Shown: in pieces, positions 35,873 to 46,256 of the stretch | Layout of the letters: every line of letters starts with the position of its first letter | Numbering within the stretch: the stretch's first letter is position 1 | Source of the DNA: Comamonas koreensis | GTDB lineage: Bacteria > Pseudomonadota > Gammaproteobacteria > Burkholderiales > Burkholderiaceae_C | Assembly: GCF_021026195.1 (NCBI RefSeq) | Contig: NZ_JAJNCT010000020.1 | Span: 208,030 to 272,029 of the forward strand | Direction: 5' to 3' | DNA length: 64,000 nucleotides | Made by a program: the position numbers and the translations under genes | The notes under the pieces: generated by a model | Database searches by the model: none | Told to the model about the DNA's origin: nothing | Seen by the model: the letters and a program-made list of their open reading frames with translations, nothing else

Positions 35873-38800
35873 TTAGCGTTCCATAGCGGGGTGCCGCCAC
35901 TTTTGGGCGGCCCATTTCGCAAAATCATCGAGGTAGCAGTAGACCACCGGCACCACCACCAGGGTCAGCAGCGATGAGGTGATCACCCCGCCGATGACCG
36001 CCTGGCCCAGCGGCGCGCGCTGCTCGGCGCCTTCGCTCATCGCAAAGGCCAGCGGCACCATGCCAAACACCATGGCCAGGGTGGTCATCAAAATAGGGCG
36101 CAGCCGCACCTGGGCGGCCAGCAGCAGCGCCTGCTCGCGTGGCAGGCCCGGCACGGTCTGGCCGTCCTCTGCCAACTGCGGCTGGCGGGCCCGTATCGCA
36201 AAGTCCACCAGCAAGATCGCATTCTTGGTGACCAGGCCCATCAGCAAGATGACGCCGATGATCGAGAACATCGACAAGGTGGTGCCAAACATCATCAACG
36301 TGAGCACGACGCCAATCAAGGTCAATGGCAGCGAGGTCATCAGCGCCAGGGGCTGCAGGAAGCTGCGGAACTGGCTGGCCAGGATCATGTAGATAAAGAT
36401 CACCGCCAAGGCCAGCGCCGACAGCGCATAGCCGAAGGATTCCTGCATGTTCTTGGTGCTGCCGGCAAACTCGTAGCGGTAGCCGGGCGGGAAGGTGGTT
36501 TGCTCCAGCACCGCGCGGATATCGGCTGCCACCTCGCCAGCGCTGCGCTGGTTGGCATTGGCATTGAAGGCGACTTCGCGGTTCATCGCCCGGCGGTTGA
36601 TGCGGCTGGGGCCGGTGGTTTCGGTCAAGGTCGCCAGCTGGCTCAGGCGCACGGTATGGGGCTGGCCATTGGCGCCCATGGCCGTCAGCGGCAGCTGGGC
36701 CAGCATCTGCGGGTTCTCGCGCGCCTCGGGCGCCAGGCGCACCCGCACGTCATAGGTCTGGTTGTCGCCGGCGCGCCAGTTGCCCACGGTGTCGCCTTCC
36801 ACCAAGGTGCGCAGCGCCGTGGCTACCTGGCCCATCGGCAGGCCCAGGTCGGATGCGGCATCGCGGTTGAACTGCAGCTGCACGATGGGCTCGCGCTCGA
36901 GCACACTGCTGTCCAGGTCTACCAGGCCGGGAATGTGCTGCAGGCGCTCGCTCACCTGGCGCGCCAGGCGCTCCAGCTCCTGCAGATCCGGGCCCTGCAG
37001 CGAGAACTCCACCTGCTTTTGGCCGCCCACGGCCTCCAGCAGGCCCACATGCGTGACCTGGATGCCTGCAATCTGGTTCAGCTCGGCGCGCAGATGGGCC
37101 GATATCTGCTGCACATCCTGGCTGCGCTGGCTGCGGTCCACCAGGCGCACATACATGCTGGCGTAGTTCTTGCCGTTGGCATTGCCGGTGTTGATCGTCG
37201 TCAGGGTGTAGCGCACGGCGGGGTTGCGGCGCACCACGTCCTCGACCTGGCGGGCGCGGGCCTCGGTCGCCTCTACTGAGGCGCCCACCGGTACATTGAA
37301 GCGGATCTGGGTCTCCGAGAAATCGGCGCGCGGCACAAACTCGGTGCCCAGCAGCGGCAGCAGCAGCAGGCTGAGGATAAAGATGGCCAGCGCTACCAGC
37401 AGGCTGGTCAAGCGGTGGCGCAGCGCCCAGGCCAGCAGGCGCTGGTAACCAGCGCTCAGCTGCTCGGTGGCGGCCTCAAAGCCGGCCAGTGCCCGGCCCA
37501 GTGCGCGTGCGAATCGGTTGCGCGCGGGCTTGCTGTCTTTGTGCACGCTGGGGTCATGCCAGACGCTGGAGAGCATCGGGTCCAGGGTGAAGCTGACAAA
37601 CATCGACAGCAGCACGGCCACCACGATGGTCAGGCCGAACTCATGGAAGAACTTGCCGATGATGCCGCCCATAAAGCCAATCGGCAGAAACACCGCGACG
37701 ATCGACAAGGTGGTGGCCAGAACGGCCAGGCCAATCTCCTGCGTGCCTTCCAGTGCCGCGCGGTAGGCGGATTTGCCCATCTGCAGGTGGCGCACGATGT
37801 TTTCCCGCACGACGATGGCGTCATCGATCAGCAGGCCCACGCACAGCGACAGGGCCATCAGGGTCACCATATTGATGGTGAAGCCAAAGGCATACATGAA
37901 GAAGAAGGTGCCGATGATGGAAATCGGCAAGGTCAGCCCGGTGATGACCGTCGAGCGCCAGGAGTGCAGGAACAGAAACACGATCAGCACGGTGAGCACG
38001 GCGCCTTCGACCAGGGTCTCGCGCACATTGTCGACGGCCACCCGAATCGGCCGCGATGCATCGGCGATCGGCTCCAGCCGCAGGCCCGGTGGCAGCTCGG
38101 GCGTAATCTCGGCCACGGCGCGGCGCAGGCCGTCCACCACCTCGATGGTGTTTTCCTCCTGCGATTTCTGGATCGACAGCAGCAAGGTGCGTGTGCCGTT
38201 GTACAAGGCCAGGTTTTTCAGCTCCTGCGCGCCATCCTGCACCCGGGCGACCTGGTGCAGGTAGATGGGTGCGCCATTGCGGCGGGCCACGATGATCTGG
38301 TTGAAGTCCTCGGGCCGCTTCATGCGCGAATCGATCTGCACCAGCCGGTCCTGCTCGCGCGAGCGCACCGAGCCCAGCGGCAGATCCTGGTTCTCGCGGC
38401 GCACCGCGTCGGCCACTTCGCTGGCCGAGATGGACAGCGCCTCCATCTGCTGCGGGTTCAGGTAGACATTGATCTCACGGGGCGTGCCGCCCACCAGGCT
38501 CACGGCACCCACGCCGCGCACATTCTCCAGCCGCTTCTTGAGCACCTGGTCGGCCCAGGAGGTCATCGCAATCGCGCTGGGCGGTGTGCCCCGGCTGGGG
38601 TCGGGCAGCAGGGCCAGGGACCAGACGGCAGCATCGGCCGGGTCAAAGCGGATCACGCGCGGGTCCTTGACCTCGTCGCGCAGCAAGGGGCGCACGGCGG
38701 CGATCTTCTCGCGCACATCCTCGGCCGCCCGGCGTCCGTCCACATAGATCTGGAACTCCATGATGATGACGGCCGTGCCTTCGTAGCTGCGCGAGGTGAG

Positions 38801-39037
38801 CGCGCTGATGCCGGCCACCGCGTTGACGGCTTCCTCGATCTTCTTGGTGACCTCGCTCTCGACGATCTCGGGCGCGGCGCCGGGGTAGTCCACCGTGATG
38901 ACGACCACAGGGAAATCGATGTTGGGGAACTGGTCGACCTTGAGGCGCTGCAGCGAGAACAGGCCCAGCACCACCAGCGCGGCCATCATCATCGTGGCCA
39001 GCACCGGGTTGTTCAGGCTGAGGCGGGTGAACCACAT
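35873..39037 (-). CDS. RND efflux transporter, HAE1/multidrug type
   Basis: This 1054-residue inner-membrane proton/drug antiporter has 12 membrane helices in two repeats. TM1 is at the N-terminus ([20 protein letters not shown]), the proton-relay aspartates are in TM4 ([15 protein letters not shown]), and the C-terminal repeat has [19 protein letters not shown]. Large periplasmic loops follow TM1 and TM7. It starts three bases before the MFP stop, so the two are one unit. The substrate is unknown; MdtB/MdtC-type pumps are the nearest look-alikes. Confidence 0.94.
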   Translation of the reverse strand: MWFTRLSLNNPVLATMMMAALVVLGLFSLQRLKVDQFPNIDFPVVVITVDYPGAAPEIVESEVTKKIEEAVNAVAGISALTSRSYEGTAVIIMEFQIYVDGRRAAEDVREKIAAVRPLLRDEVKDPRVIRFDPADAAVWSLALLPDPSRGTPPSAIAMTSWADQVLKKRLENVRGVGAVSLVGGTPREINVYLNPQQMEALSISASEVADAVRRENQDLPLGSVRSREQDRLVQIDSRMKRPEDFNQIIVARRNGAPIYLHQVARVQDGAQELKNLALYNGTRTLLLSIQKSQEENTIEVVDGLRRAVAEITPELPPGLRLEPIADASRPIRVAVDNVRETLVEGAVLTVLIVFLFLHSWRSTVITGLTLPISIIGTFFFMYAFGFTINMVTLMALSLCVGLLIDDAIVVRENIVRHLQMGKSAYRAALEGTQEIGLAVLATTLSIVAVFLPIGFMGGIIGKFFHEFGLTIVVAVLLSMFVSFTLDPMLSSVWHDPSVHKDSKPARNRFARALGRALAGFEAATEQLSAGYQRLLAWALRHRLTSLLVALAIFILSLLLLPLLGTEFVPRADFSETQIRFNVPVGASVEATEARARQVEDVVRRNPAVRYTLTTINTGNANGKNYASMYVRLVDRSQRSQDVQQISAHLRAELNQIAGIQVTHVGLLEAVGGQKQVEFSLQGPDLQELERLARQVSERLQHIPGLVDLDSSVLEREPIVQLQFNRDAASDLGLPMGQVATALRTLVEGDTVGNWRAGDNQTYDVRVRLAPEARENPQMLAQLPLTAMGANGQPHTVRLSQLATLTETTGPSRINRRAMNREVAFNANANQRSAGEVAADIRAVLEQTTFPPGYRYEFAGSTKNMQESFGYALSALALAVIFIYMILASQFRSFLQPLALMTSLPLTLIGVVLTLMMFGTTLSMFSIIGVILLMGLVTKNAILLVDFAIRARQPQLAEDGQTVPGLPREQALLLAAQVRLRPILMTTLAMVFGMVPLAFAMSEGAEQRAPLGQAVIGGVITSSLLTLVVVPVVYCYLDDFAKWAAQKWRHPAMER

Positions 39038-39040
39038 GGA

Positions 39041-40246
39041 TCAGGACGCAGGCGACGCGGGGCTGGTAGGTGCGGCCTCGGGCGCCAAGCGGACGGGCGT
39101 GGCCTCGCGCAGCTGGCCCACCTGGCCGCCCAGAATGCGCTGGCCCGCCTGCAAGCCCTGGCGGATCGCTACCCAGGTCTTGCCCTGGAGTTGGCTGCGC
39201 GGGCCCAGTACCACGGGCTGGTGCTGCACCCGCAGCGTTTCGCCCGATTCGCCTTGGGGGCTAAGCAGCTGCACATAGGGCTCGGGCTTGTCGGTGCGCA
39301 CGGCGGCCAGCGGCACGGCAAGGGTCTGCACCTGGCTGGTGGCGAGTTGGCCCTGCAGGTACAGGCCCTGGCGCAGTGCCGGTGCGGCAGTGCCTGCGGG
39401 CGCGGCAGGCGGCGCAATGCGCAGGTAGACCGTCACGCTGCGGCTGTTGGCATCGGCCTGGGGGTTGATGCGCACCACCTGGGCGCTGATGGTCTGGCCG
39501 CTGCCATCAACCTGCAGCTGCGCCGTCTGGCCCAGGCGCAACTGCAGCGAATCGGCGGCGGGTATCTGGGCCTGCAGCTCCAGCTCGCGCAGGTCGACGA
39601 TCTCCAGCACACTGGCGTCGGGACCCACCTTCTCGCCATTGCTGACCCATTTGCGGGCCACCTGGCCCTGGATGGGGCTGCGCAGCACGGTGTCGCTCAG
39701 GTTTTTACGCAGCACATCGGCCGCCGAGCGCGCTGCCTGGTAGTTGGCCTGCGCGGCCTGCAGCTGCGACTGCGACGATTCCAGCGCCGTGGCCGAGATA
39801 AAGCCCTGGTTGGCCAACGCCCGGTTGTTGTCGTACTGGCGCTGCTGGATATCTTGCTGTGCACGGGCGGCATCGGCCTGCTGCTGCGCCTGGGCGAGGC
39901 GGGCCTGGCTCTCGGTGCTGTCCACGCGCGCGACGACCTGGCCGGCCTGCACCGGGTCGCCCTCGCGCAGTTGCAGCTGCTGCAGCTCGCCGGCGATGCG
40001 GGCCTTGATGGTGGCGGTGTGTACTGCTTGCACCGTGCCGCTGAGGGGCAGGCTCAGCACCAGGGTCTGCGGTGCCACGGTGATGGCGTCGCTCGCGGCC
40101 AGTTGGTAGACGGCCTGCGCCTTGGCCTGTTCGGCCTGGGCAAGTGCTTGCTGGCGCTGCTGCTGGGTTTTGACGCCACGCCACAGCCCGCTGGCGAGCA
40201 GGGCAATGACGACGGCGGCGGCCAGCCAGGGCAGGGCGCGCTTCAT
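39041..40246 (-). CDS. RND efflux periplasmic adaptor (membrane-fusion protein)
   Basis: This 401-residue protein has an N-terminal membrane anchor (WLAAAVVIALLASGLW), a lipoyl half-motif GTVQAVHTATIKARIAGELQQL, a helical hairpin of about 80 residues rich in A and Q, the second lipoyl half VLRSPIQGQVARKWVSNGEKV, and beta-barrel domains to the C-terminus. It links the RND pump to TolC. Its start overlaps the TetR gene as ATGA, implying co-transcription with the regulator. Confidence 0.93.
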   Translation of the reverse strand: MKRALPWLAAAVVIALLASGLWRGVKTQQQRQQALAQAEQAKAQAVYQLAASDAITVAPQTLVLSLPLSGTVQAVHTATIKARIAGELQQLQLREGDPVQAGQVVARVDSTESQARLAQAQQQADAARAQQDIQQRQYDNNRALANQGFISATALESSQSQLQAAQANYQAARSAADVLRKNLSDTVLRSPIQGQVARKWVSNGEKVGPDASVLEIVDLRELELQAQIPAADSLQLRLGQTAQLQVDGSGQTISAQVVRINPQADANSRSVTVYLRIAPPAAPAGTAAPALRQGLYLQGQLATSQVQTLAVPLAAVRTDKPEPYVQLLSPQGESGETLRVQHQPVVLGPRSQLQGKTWVAIRQGLQAGQRILGGQVGQLREATPVRLAPEAAPTSPASPAS

Positions 40247-40917
40247 TTGGTGCTGCCCTTGGACCGGCAGCCCAGGCCATGCATCAAGGCATCGGCCTGC
40301 ATCTGCAAAAAGCGTGGCACATCAAAATCCGGATTGGGCAGGCAAAAGCCGCCGGTGCTTTTGACGCTGGCACAGAAGATCAGCGGGGCCAGCACCAGGG
40401 TCACGCCGTAGTCCAGATCGATGGGGGCCAGCTCCCCGCGCTCCATGCCCCGGCACAGCACGCGCTCGATCAGGCGGTTGCCGGGCAGCACCACTTCCTG
40501 GCGGTAGAAGGCTGCGATCTCCGGAAAGTTATGCGCCTCGGCCATCACCAGGTGCGGCAGGCCGCAGGCCTTGGTCGAGCCGATGCGCTGCCACCAGACC
40601 TCGTAGCAGTAATGGATCAAGGTGGCAGTGTCGTGCTGGTAGGTGTCCAGCTCCAGATCCCATTCGGCAAAGCGGCTGCTGAGCACATGGCGCACCACAG
40701 CCTGGAACAGCTCTTGTTTGCTGGGGAAGTAGAGAAACAAGGTGCCCTTGGAGACGCCGGCCTGGCGGGCCACTTCTTCCACCTTGGTGGCCGCATAGCC
40801 TTTGCTGACAAACAGATCCAGCGCCGCATCCAGCAGCTCGCCAGGCCGGGCCTCCTTGCGGCGGCTGCGGCGGGGCGCAGGCGTGGCCAAAGCAGGTGGA
40901 TAGGGCGGGGTGGACAC
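40243..40917 (-). CDS. TetR-family repressor of the efflux operon
   Basis: This 224-residue protein has a TetR helix-turn-helix at residues 25-70 (LLDAALDLFVSKGYAATKVEEVARQAGVSKGTLFLYFPSKQELF) and a C-terminal ligand domain with TetR_C-type features. It is first in the efflux unit and couples to the adaptor by ATGA, the typical autoregulated arrangement. A basic linker (RRSRRKEARPG) precedes the DNA-binding domain. A dyad at 40933-40958 is a likely operator. Confidence 0.93.
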   Translation of the reverse strand: MSTPPYPPALATPAPRRSRRKEARPGELLDAALDLFVSKGYAATKVEEVARQAGVSKGTLFLYFPSKQELFQAVVRHVLSSRFAEWDLELDTYQHDTATLIHYCYEVWWQRIGSTKACGLPHLVMAEAHNFPEIAAFYRQEVVLPGNRLIERVLCRGMERGELAPIDLDYGVTLVLAPLIFCASVKSTGGFCLPNPDFDVPRFLQMQADALMHGLGCRSKGSTK

Positions 40918-40932
40918 GGTGGACAGCGCAAT

Positions 40933-40958
40933 CTAACAGTTAATGACCAATGGGTTAG
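40933..40958. promoter_or_regulatory. candidate TetR operator upstream of the efflux operon
   Basis: CTAAC and GTTAG are 16 bases apart, just upstream of the TetR start codon. The enclosed TGACCAATGG is also dyad-like. The arrangement suits repression by the TetR protein, but no close consensus could be checked. Confidence 0.4.
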
Positions 40959-41118
40959 TAATGTAGGCGGGTGCCCGCGACAAGTCAAGCGAACGACCTG
41001 AAACATATAGAGCCATCGTTGGCATCAGGCTGTCTTTTTCTCTGTTAAAAATGTGCTGTCTCACGGCTTGATTCTCAGAGCCTGAGCCGATGTTTGCCTT
41101 ATTGTTGCCGGAGTCATC

Positions 41119-41670
41119 ATGTCCAGTGAAAGCCAGTCCCCCGTGGAAAAAATCTATCTTGCCGGAGGTTGTTTTTGGTGCACCGAGGCGGTGTTCGGGC
41201 GGGTGCGGGGCGTCGTCAAGGTCGTCAGCGGCTATGCCAATGGCCAGATCGCCAACCCCAGCTACGAACAGGTCTGCACGGGCACGACGGGCCATGCCGA
41301 ATGTGTGGAACTGACTTTCGAGCCGCAGGTGCTGCCGCTGGACAAGGTGCTGCACATCTTTTTTGCAACCCATGACCCGACCACATTGAACCGCCAGGGC
41401 AATGATGTGGGCCCGCAGTACCGCAGCGGCATCTACACCACCACGCCCGAGCAACTGGCCCAGGCCCAGGCCTTTGTCGACAAGCTCAATGCCTCTGGCC
41501 AGATGGGCGCGCCGGTGGTCACCGAGGTGGAGCCGCTGCAGCATTTCTGGAATGCTGAGGCCTACCACCAGGACTATTTCGACAACAACCCGCGCCAACC
41601 CTACTGCACCTATGTGGTGGCGCCCAAGGTCGACAAGCTGGAAACCCGCTTCGCAGACTGGTTGAAGTAG
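41119..41670 (+). CDS. msrA: peptide methionine sulfoxide reductase A
   Basis: MsrA reduces the S-epimer of methionine sulfoxide. The 183-residue protein has the catalytic GCFWC motif (C18, C21), with YSGIYTTTPEQ-like and EPLQHFWNAEAYHQDYF segments that bind the substrate. It is divergent from the TetR gene across about 200 bases. No msrB is seen in this window. Confidence 0.96.
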   Translation: MSSESQSPVEKIYLAGGCFWCTEAVFGRVRGVVKVVSGYANGQIANPSYEQVCTGTTGHAECVELTFEPQVLPLDKVLHIFFATHDPTTLNRQGNDVGPQYRSGIYTTTPEQLAQAQAFVDKLNASGQMGAPVVTEVEPLQHFWNAEAYHQDYFDNNPRQPYCTYVVAPKVDKLETRFADWLK

Positions 41671-41705
41671 GGCCGCCTGGGTGGCGGGCGTGGGCGATGG
41701 GCATA

Positions 41706-41722
41706 ATGCAACACAATTGCAT
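41706..41722. promoter_or_regulatory. 17-bp dyad upstream of the Fur-family gene
   Basis: ATGCAA and TTGCAT are perfect arms around CACAA, 25 bases before the start of the Fur-family gene. An autoregulatory metal-box is plausible. Confidence 0.4.
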
Positions 41723-41746
41723 CTAAGCCATTCCGCCCAGCCACCG

Positions 41747-42244
41747 ATGTCCCCCCGCACCCCATCCCCCGCCACTGCCGCCTTGAGCGTACAGTCCCTG
41801 CCGCCCGGCATGCGTGCCACGCGAGCCACCAAGGCCTTGCTGGCCCTGGTCGGCGGTCAGCCGGGCGTGCAATGGTCCGTGGCCGAGGTGCAGGCGCGGC
41901 TGCAGAAGATGGGCGTCGAGGTCAACCGGGTCACCAGCTACCGCTTGCTCGATCGCCTGGCCGCTGCTGGCAAGCTGGTCAAAAGCGTGGATGCCGAGCG
42001 CCTGACGCGCTATGCGCTGCGGGCCGATGCGCAGGAGCCCATGCAGGTGCGCTATGAATGCACCGACTGCCATTCGGTACAAAGCCTGGATGAGCATGCC
42101 GGCGACGCTGCCACCGCACTGGTCAACCAGGCCATGGCGCAGTACCTGCAGGTGCTGCAGGAGCAGGGGCTGGCGCCGGAGCAGACCGAGCTGCGCTTGC
42201 AGGGTCTATGCGCCGATTGCAAGCACGACCACAAGAAATCCTGA
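41747..42244 (+). CDS. Fur-family metal-responsive regulator
   Basis: This 165-residue protein has an N-terminal winged helix (MRATRATKALLALVGGQPGVQWSVAEVQARLQKMGVEVNRVTSYRLLDRLAAAGKLVKSVD) and a C-terminal zinc site with CxxC pairs in YECTDCHS and LCADCKHDHKK. The C-terminal histidine-rich end resembles Zur more than Fur, but the metal is not decidable. The start at MSPRTPSP is preceded by a 17-bp dyad. It converges on the DMT gene, two bases apart. Confidence 0.82.
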   Translation: MSPRTPSPATAALSVQSLPPGMRATRATKALLALVGGQPGVQWSVAEVQARLQKMGVEVNRVTSYRLLDRLAAAGKLVKSVDAERLTRYALRADAQEPMQVRYECTDCHSVQSLDEHAGDAATALVNQAMAQYLQVLQEQGLAPEQTELRLQGLCADCKHDHKKS

Positions 42245-42246
42245 CC

Positions 42247-43197
42247 TCAGCGTTTTTTGCCGCCAATCAGCCCCGTAGACAGCATGGTGCCGCCAATCAC
42301 GACGGCTCCGCAGCCCAGCATCCAGGCGGTGATGGGTTCTGCCAAAAACCAGTTGCCATAGACCAGCGCAAACACCGGCGCCAGAAAGGTGACGGCAATT
42401 GCGCGGCTGGGCCCGGCGGTCTGGATGATCTGGAAATACAGGATGTAGGCCACGCTGGTGCACAGCAGCGCCAATGCGGCGACGGCCAGCCAGGAGGTCC
42501 AGGACGGCGTCTGGCTGGGCCACATCGCAATCGTGGGGATCAGCAGGCACAGGCTGGCACCGACCATGCTGCCGGTGGCCGTTGCCAGCGGCGGCACCCC
42601 CACCAGGTAGCGCTTGGCAAAGCTGGCCGCCACGCCATAGCTCAGTGACGCACACAGGCAGGCGGCGATGGCGGCATAGGCGCTCCAGCTGGCAGCGCCT
42701 GCGGTGGCCGGCTTGTCATGCAGCGCGAGCAGGGCCACGCCGGTGAAACCGATCAACAGCCCCGTGACGCGCAGGCCGGTGATGCGGTCACCCAGCCAGA
42801 GCCAGGCCACCAAGGCCCCAAACAGCGGAGCACAGGCATTGAGCACCGAGGCCATGCCGGTGGGCATGTAGACCACCGCGTAGGCAAACAGTGAAAACGG
42901 GATGGCCGAATTGATGATGCCGGAGAACAACACTGGCTTCCAGTGCTGACGCAGCGCAGGCCATTCGCCGCGCATCAGCATCACCGGCAACAGGAACAGC
43001 GCCGCCAAAATCACACGCAAGCCGGCCGTGGGCACGGCGCCAAACTGCGAGGCGCCCAGGCGCATGAACAAAAAGGACGCGCCCCACAGCACCGCCAGCA
43101 GCACAAAAGGGGGCAGCCAGCGGCTGGCGCTAGGCGCAGCCGAGGGGAGGGAGGGGCTGGGGACGGAGGCAGCGGCGGTAGAGGGGGTGGGGCGCAT
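42247..43197 (-). CDS. EamA/DMT-family inner-membrane transporter
   Basis: This 316-residue protein has ten hydrophobic helices in two EamA repeats. The first repeat has PPFVLLAVLWGASFLFMRLG and the second begins at SWSAYAAIAACLCASLSYG. It is a drug/metabolite exporter or permease of unknown substrate. The start at MRPTPSTAAAS is used because upstream codons lack any transmembrane or family similarity. Confidence 0.88.
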   Translation of the reverse strand: MRPTPSTAAASVPSPSLPSAAPSASRWLPPFVLLAVLWGASFLFMRLGASQFGAVPTAGLRVILAALFLLPVMLMRGEWPALRQHWKPVLFSGIINSAIPFSLFAYAVVYMPTGMASVLNACAPLFGALVAWLWLGDRITGLRVTGLLIGFTGVALLALHDKPATAGAASWSAYAAIAACLCASLSYGVAASFAKRYLVGVPPLATATGSMVGASLCLLIPTIAMWPSQTPSWTSWLAVAALALLCTSVAYILYFQIIQTAGPSRAIAVTFLAPVFALVYGNWFLAEPITAWMLGCGAVVIGGTMLSTGLIGGKKR

Positions 43198-43495
43198 AGG
43201 TTCTCGCAAGGGCAGACAGCATGCTAGCGGGCGCCGCGCTTGCCATTGGTGACATTCTTGCGGTGCATTGATGCGCGCCGTGCAAAGTGCGGTGAAAGCG
43301 CAGCGCCGGCGCGGCCCAACAGCCGCTGGCCGGTTCCGATTGTGCGTTTGGCGGCGCGCTGCCCTGGTCGCCATATGGACAACTGGCCGGCCATAGCCTG
43401 GAGCGTGCCTACAATAGCTGTCTCGCAGCAAGGGCACGGCTTCTGATGGAGGCCGTTTTTCATGCCTGTTCTGCGCCAACAACAAGGTGAGTTCT

Positions 43496-44884
43496 GTGCC
43501 GATTTCTTCGACAATCTTCAAAGCCTATGACATCCGCGGCGTCGTGCCGAGCACGCTCAACGAGAGCGTGGCACTGAAGCTGGGCCGGGCCTTTGGCCAG
43601 CAGGCAATTGCCGCCGGCGAGCTGGTGGTAGCCGTGGGGCGTGATGGACGCCTGTCCGGCGATGCGCTGAGCCGTGCTCTGATGCAGGGCCTGGTGGAAG
43701 CTGGTATCGAGGTCATCGACGTGGGCCGCGTGACCACGCCCATGCTGTATTTTGCCGCCAGCACCTTGTGCCACAGCGGCATCCAGGTGACGGGCAGCCA
43801 CAACCCCAAGGACTACAACGGCTTCAAGATGGTGCTGGCCGGCCGCGCCATCTATGGCGAAGAGATCCAGAAGCTGCGCCAGATCATGGAAAAGGAATGC
43901 TGGCGCTTCCAGGGCGGCGGCAAGCTGCGCGAGGAGGATGTGACGGCAGCCTACGTCGAGCGCATCGTCTCCGACATCAAGCTGGCCCGCCCGATGAAGA
44001 TCGTCGTGGACAGCGGCAACGGCATTGCCGGTGCCACCGCGCCGGGCATCTTCCGCGCGCTGGGCTGCGAGGTGACCGAGCTGTTCTCCGAGGTGGATGG
44101 CAATTTCCCCAACCACCATCCGGACCCCAGCAAGCCCGAGAACCTGCGTGACCTGATCGAGGCACTGCAGACCGGCGATGCCGAGCTCGGCCTGGCCTTT
44201 GACGGCGACGGCGACCGCCTGGGCATCGTGACCAAGGACGGCCAGAACATCTACCCCGACCGCCAGATGATGCTGTTTGCCCAGGACGTGCTCTCGCGCG
44301 TGCCCGGTGGCGAAATCGTCTATGACGTCAAGTGCTCGCAGCGCCTGGCGCCGGCGATCGAGGCCGCAGGTGGCAAACCGGTGATGTACAAGACCGGGCA
44401 TTCGCTGATCAAGGCGCGCATGCGCGAGACCAATGCGCCTTTGGGCGGCGAGATGAGCGGCCATATCTTCTTCAAGGAGCGCTGGTACGGCTTTGACGAC
44501 GGCACCTACGCCGGCTGCCGCCTGCTGGAGATCCTCAGCAAGGCCCAAAATCCTTGCGCGCTGCTGCATGCGCTGCCCAGCAGCTACAGCACGCCCGAGC
44601 TCAATGTGGAATGCCAGGAAGGCGAGCCGCACAAGCTCAGCGCCCAGCTGCAGGAGATGGCGGCCGATGTGTTCAGCGAACCCGCCCAGATCAACACCAT
44701 TGACGGCCTGCGCGTGGACTGGCCCGATGGTTTTGGCCTGATCCGTGCCAGCAACACCACGCCCGTGCTGGTGCTGCGCTTTGAAGGCCACACCCAGGCA
44801 GCGCTGCACCGCATTCAGAATGAGATGAAAGCGCTGCTGCTCAAGGTCAAGCCCGATGCCGTGGTCGGCAGCGCCTCGCACTAA
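43496..44884 (+). CDS. manB: phosphomannomutase/phosphoglucomutase
   Basis: This alpha-D-phosphohexomutase supplies mannose-1-P or glucose-1-P for LPS and exopolysaccharide. The 462-residue protein has the IFKAYDIRG start, the phosphoserine loop QVTGSHNPKDYNG, the metal loop FDGDGDRLGIV, and the sugar-binding loop GEMSGHIFFKERW. I choose the GTG at 43496 because AAGGTG lies six bases upstream; an in-frame GTG at 43487 has none. waaA follows 15 bases later, linking it to lipopolysaccharide. The symbol could equally be algC or pgm. Confidence 0.9.
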   Translation: MPISSTIFKAYDIRGVVPSTLNESVALKLGRAFGQQAIAAGELVVAVGRDGRLSGDALSRALMQGLVEAGIEVIDVGRVTTPMLYFAASTLCHSGIQVTGSHNPKDYNGFKMVLAGRAIYGEEIQKLRQIMEKECWRFQGGGKLREEDVTAAYVERIVSDIKLARPMKIVVDSGNGIAGATAPGIFRALGCEVTELFSEVDGNFPNHHPDPSKPENLRDLIEALQTGDAELGLAFDGDGDRLGIVTKDGQNIYPDRQMMLFAQDVLSRVPGGEIVYDVKCSQRLAPAIEAAGGKPVMYKTGHSLIKARMRETNAPLGGEMSGHIFFKERWYGFDDGTYAGCRLLEILSKAQNPCALLHALPSSYSTPELNVECQEGEPHKLSAQLQEMAADVFSEPAQINTIDGLRVDWPDGFGLIRASNTTPVLVLRFEGHTQAALHRIQNEMKALLLKVKPDAVVGSASH

Positions 44885-44899
44885 GGCGCGGCCAAGTCC

Positions 44900-46249
44900 A
44901 TGGGTCTGAGCCTGATGCTCTATGGCTGGGTGGCGCGGCTTGCCCGCCCACTGGTGCGGCGCAAGCTGGCGCGACGCGCGGTGCAGGAGCCCGGCTACGC
45001 CCAGATGGTGGAGCAGCGCTTTGGCGATTACGGCGATCTGCCCCGCTACCAAGCGCTGCCCGAGATGCCCCTGGTCTGGATCCATGCGGTATCGCTGGGT
45101 GAGACGCGGGCTGCCGCCATCTTGCTGCGTGAGCTGCGGCTGCAGATTCCGGCCCTGCGCCTGCTGCTGACCAATGGCACGGCCACCGGCCGTGAAGAGG
45201 GGCAAAAGCTGCTGTTGCCTGGCGATATCCAGGTTTGGCAGCCCTGGGATGACCGCGCCAGTGTCAACGCCTTTCTGCGCCATTTCCGGCCCTCCATCGG
45301 CATCTTGATGGAGACGGAGATGTGGCCCGGCCTGGCCGCTGGCTGCCAGCGCGAGCGCGTGCCGCTGGTGCTGGCCAATGCCCGGCTCAATGAGAAATCC
45401 CTGCGCGGCGCGCAGCGCATGGCCTGGCTGGCGCGCCCGGCCTACCAAAGCCTGCGCTCGGTGATCGCCCAGACGGAGGGCGATGCCAGCCGCTTGCGTG
45501 CGGCCGGTGCTGAGGTGACGGCGGTGCTGGGCAATCTCAAATTTGATGTAGATCCCGATGCGGCACAGCTGGCCCAGGGCCAGGCCTGGCACCAGGCGGC
45601 GGGCAAGCCGGTGGTGATGCTGGCCAGCAGCCGCGAGGGCGAAGAGGCTCTGTGGCTGCAGGCGCTGGCACAGCTGCGCAGCAGCAACCCAGACGCCGCA
45701 TCTAAGGTGCAATGGCTGCTGGTGCCGCGCCACCCGCAGCGTTTTGGCGAGATTGTGCAACTGCTGCAGGGCGCTGGTTTGCAGGTATCACGCCGCAGCC
45801 AGTGGCAGGCTGGGCCCCAGTCCGCCGATGTATGGCTGGGCGACAGCATGGGCGAGATGCAGCTGTACTACGGCCTGGCCGATGTGGCCTTGCTGGGTGG
45901 CAGCTTTGCGCCGCTGGGCGGCCAGAACCTGATCGAGGCAGCGGCTTGCGGCTGCCCGGTGGTGATGGGCCCGCACACCTTCAACTTTGCGCAGGCGGCC
46001 GACCGCAGCGTACAAGCCGGTGCCGGGCTGCGTGTGCAAGGCATGGACGAGGGCCTGCAGCAGGCGGTGGCCATTGCCACCGATATGGCCAGCCACAGCC
46101 GCATGCGCCGCGCGGCATTGCAGTTTGCCCAAACCCACCGGGGCGCCGCACAAGCCAGCGCGCAGTTGATCGCCACGGTGTTGGAATCCACCGAAGGCTT
46201 TGTCAATTCCAGCTTCGAAGCCTCGCTGTTCGACGAGGATCCTGCCTAA
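44900..46249 (+). CDS. waaA: 3-deoxy-D-manno-octulosonic acid (Kdo) transferase
   Basis: WaaA adds Kdo from CMP-Kdo to lipid IVA on the cytoplasmic face. The 449-residue GT-B protein has the catalytic glutamate E68 in HAVSLGETRAA, the N-terminal membrane-anchoring hydrophobic segment (SLMLYGWVARLARPLV), ILMETEMWPGL, and the C-terminal GGSFAPLGGQNLIEAAACGCPVVMGPHTFNF nucleotide site. It is downstream of the phosphohexomutase on the same strand and essential for LPS. Confidence 0.96.
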   Translation: MGLSLMLYGWVARLARPLVRRKLARRAVQEPGYAQMVEQRFGDYGDLPRYQALPEMPLVWIHAVSLGETRAAAILLRELRLQIPALRLLLTNGTATGREEGQKLLLPGDIQVWQPWDDRASVNAFLRHFRPSIGILMETEMWPGLAAGCQRERVPLVLANARLNEKSLRGAQRMAWLARPAYQSLRSVIAQTEGDASRLRAAGAEVTAVLGNLKFDVDPDAAQLAQGQAWHQAAGKPVVMLASSREGEEALWLQALAQLRSSNPDAASKVQWLLVPRHPQRFGEIVQLLQGAGLQVSRRSQWQAGPQSADVWLGDSMGEMQLYYGLADVALLGGSFAPLGGQNLIEAAACGCPVVMGPHTFNFAQAADRSVQAGAGLRVQGMDEGLQQAVAIATDMASHSRMRRAALQFAQTHRGAAQASAQLIATVLESTEGFVNSSFEASLFDEDPA

Positions 46250-46256
46250 GTCCTAT

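Noticed and set aside
37415..40411. A 998-codon plus-strand frame opposite the RND pump
   Set aside because: The real RND and adaptor genes occupy the minus strand; the opposite frame has no known domain.
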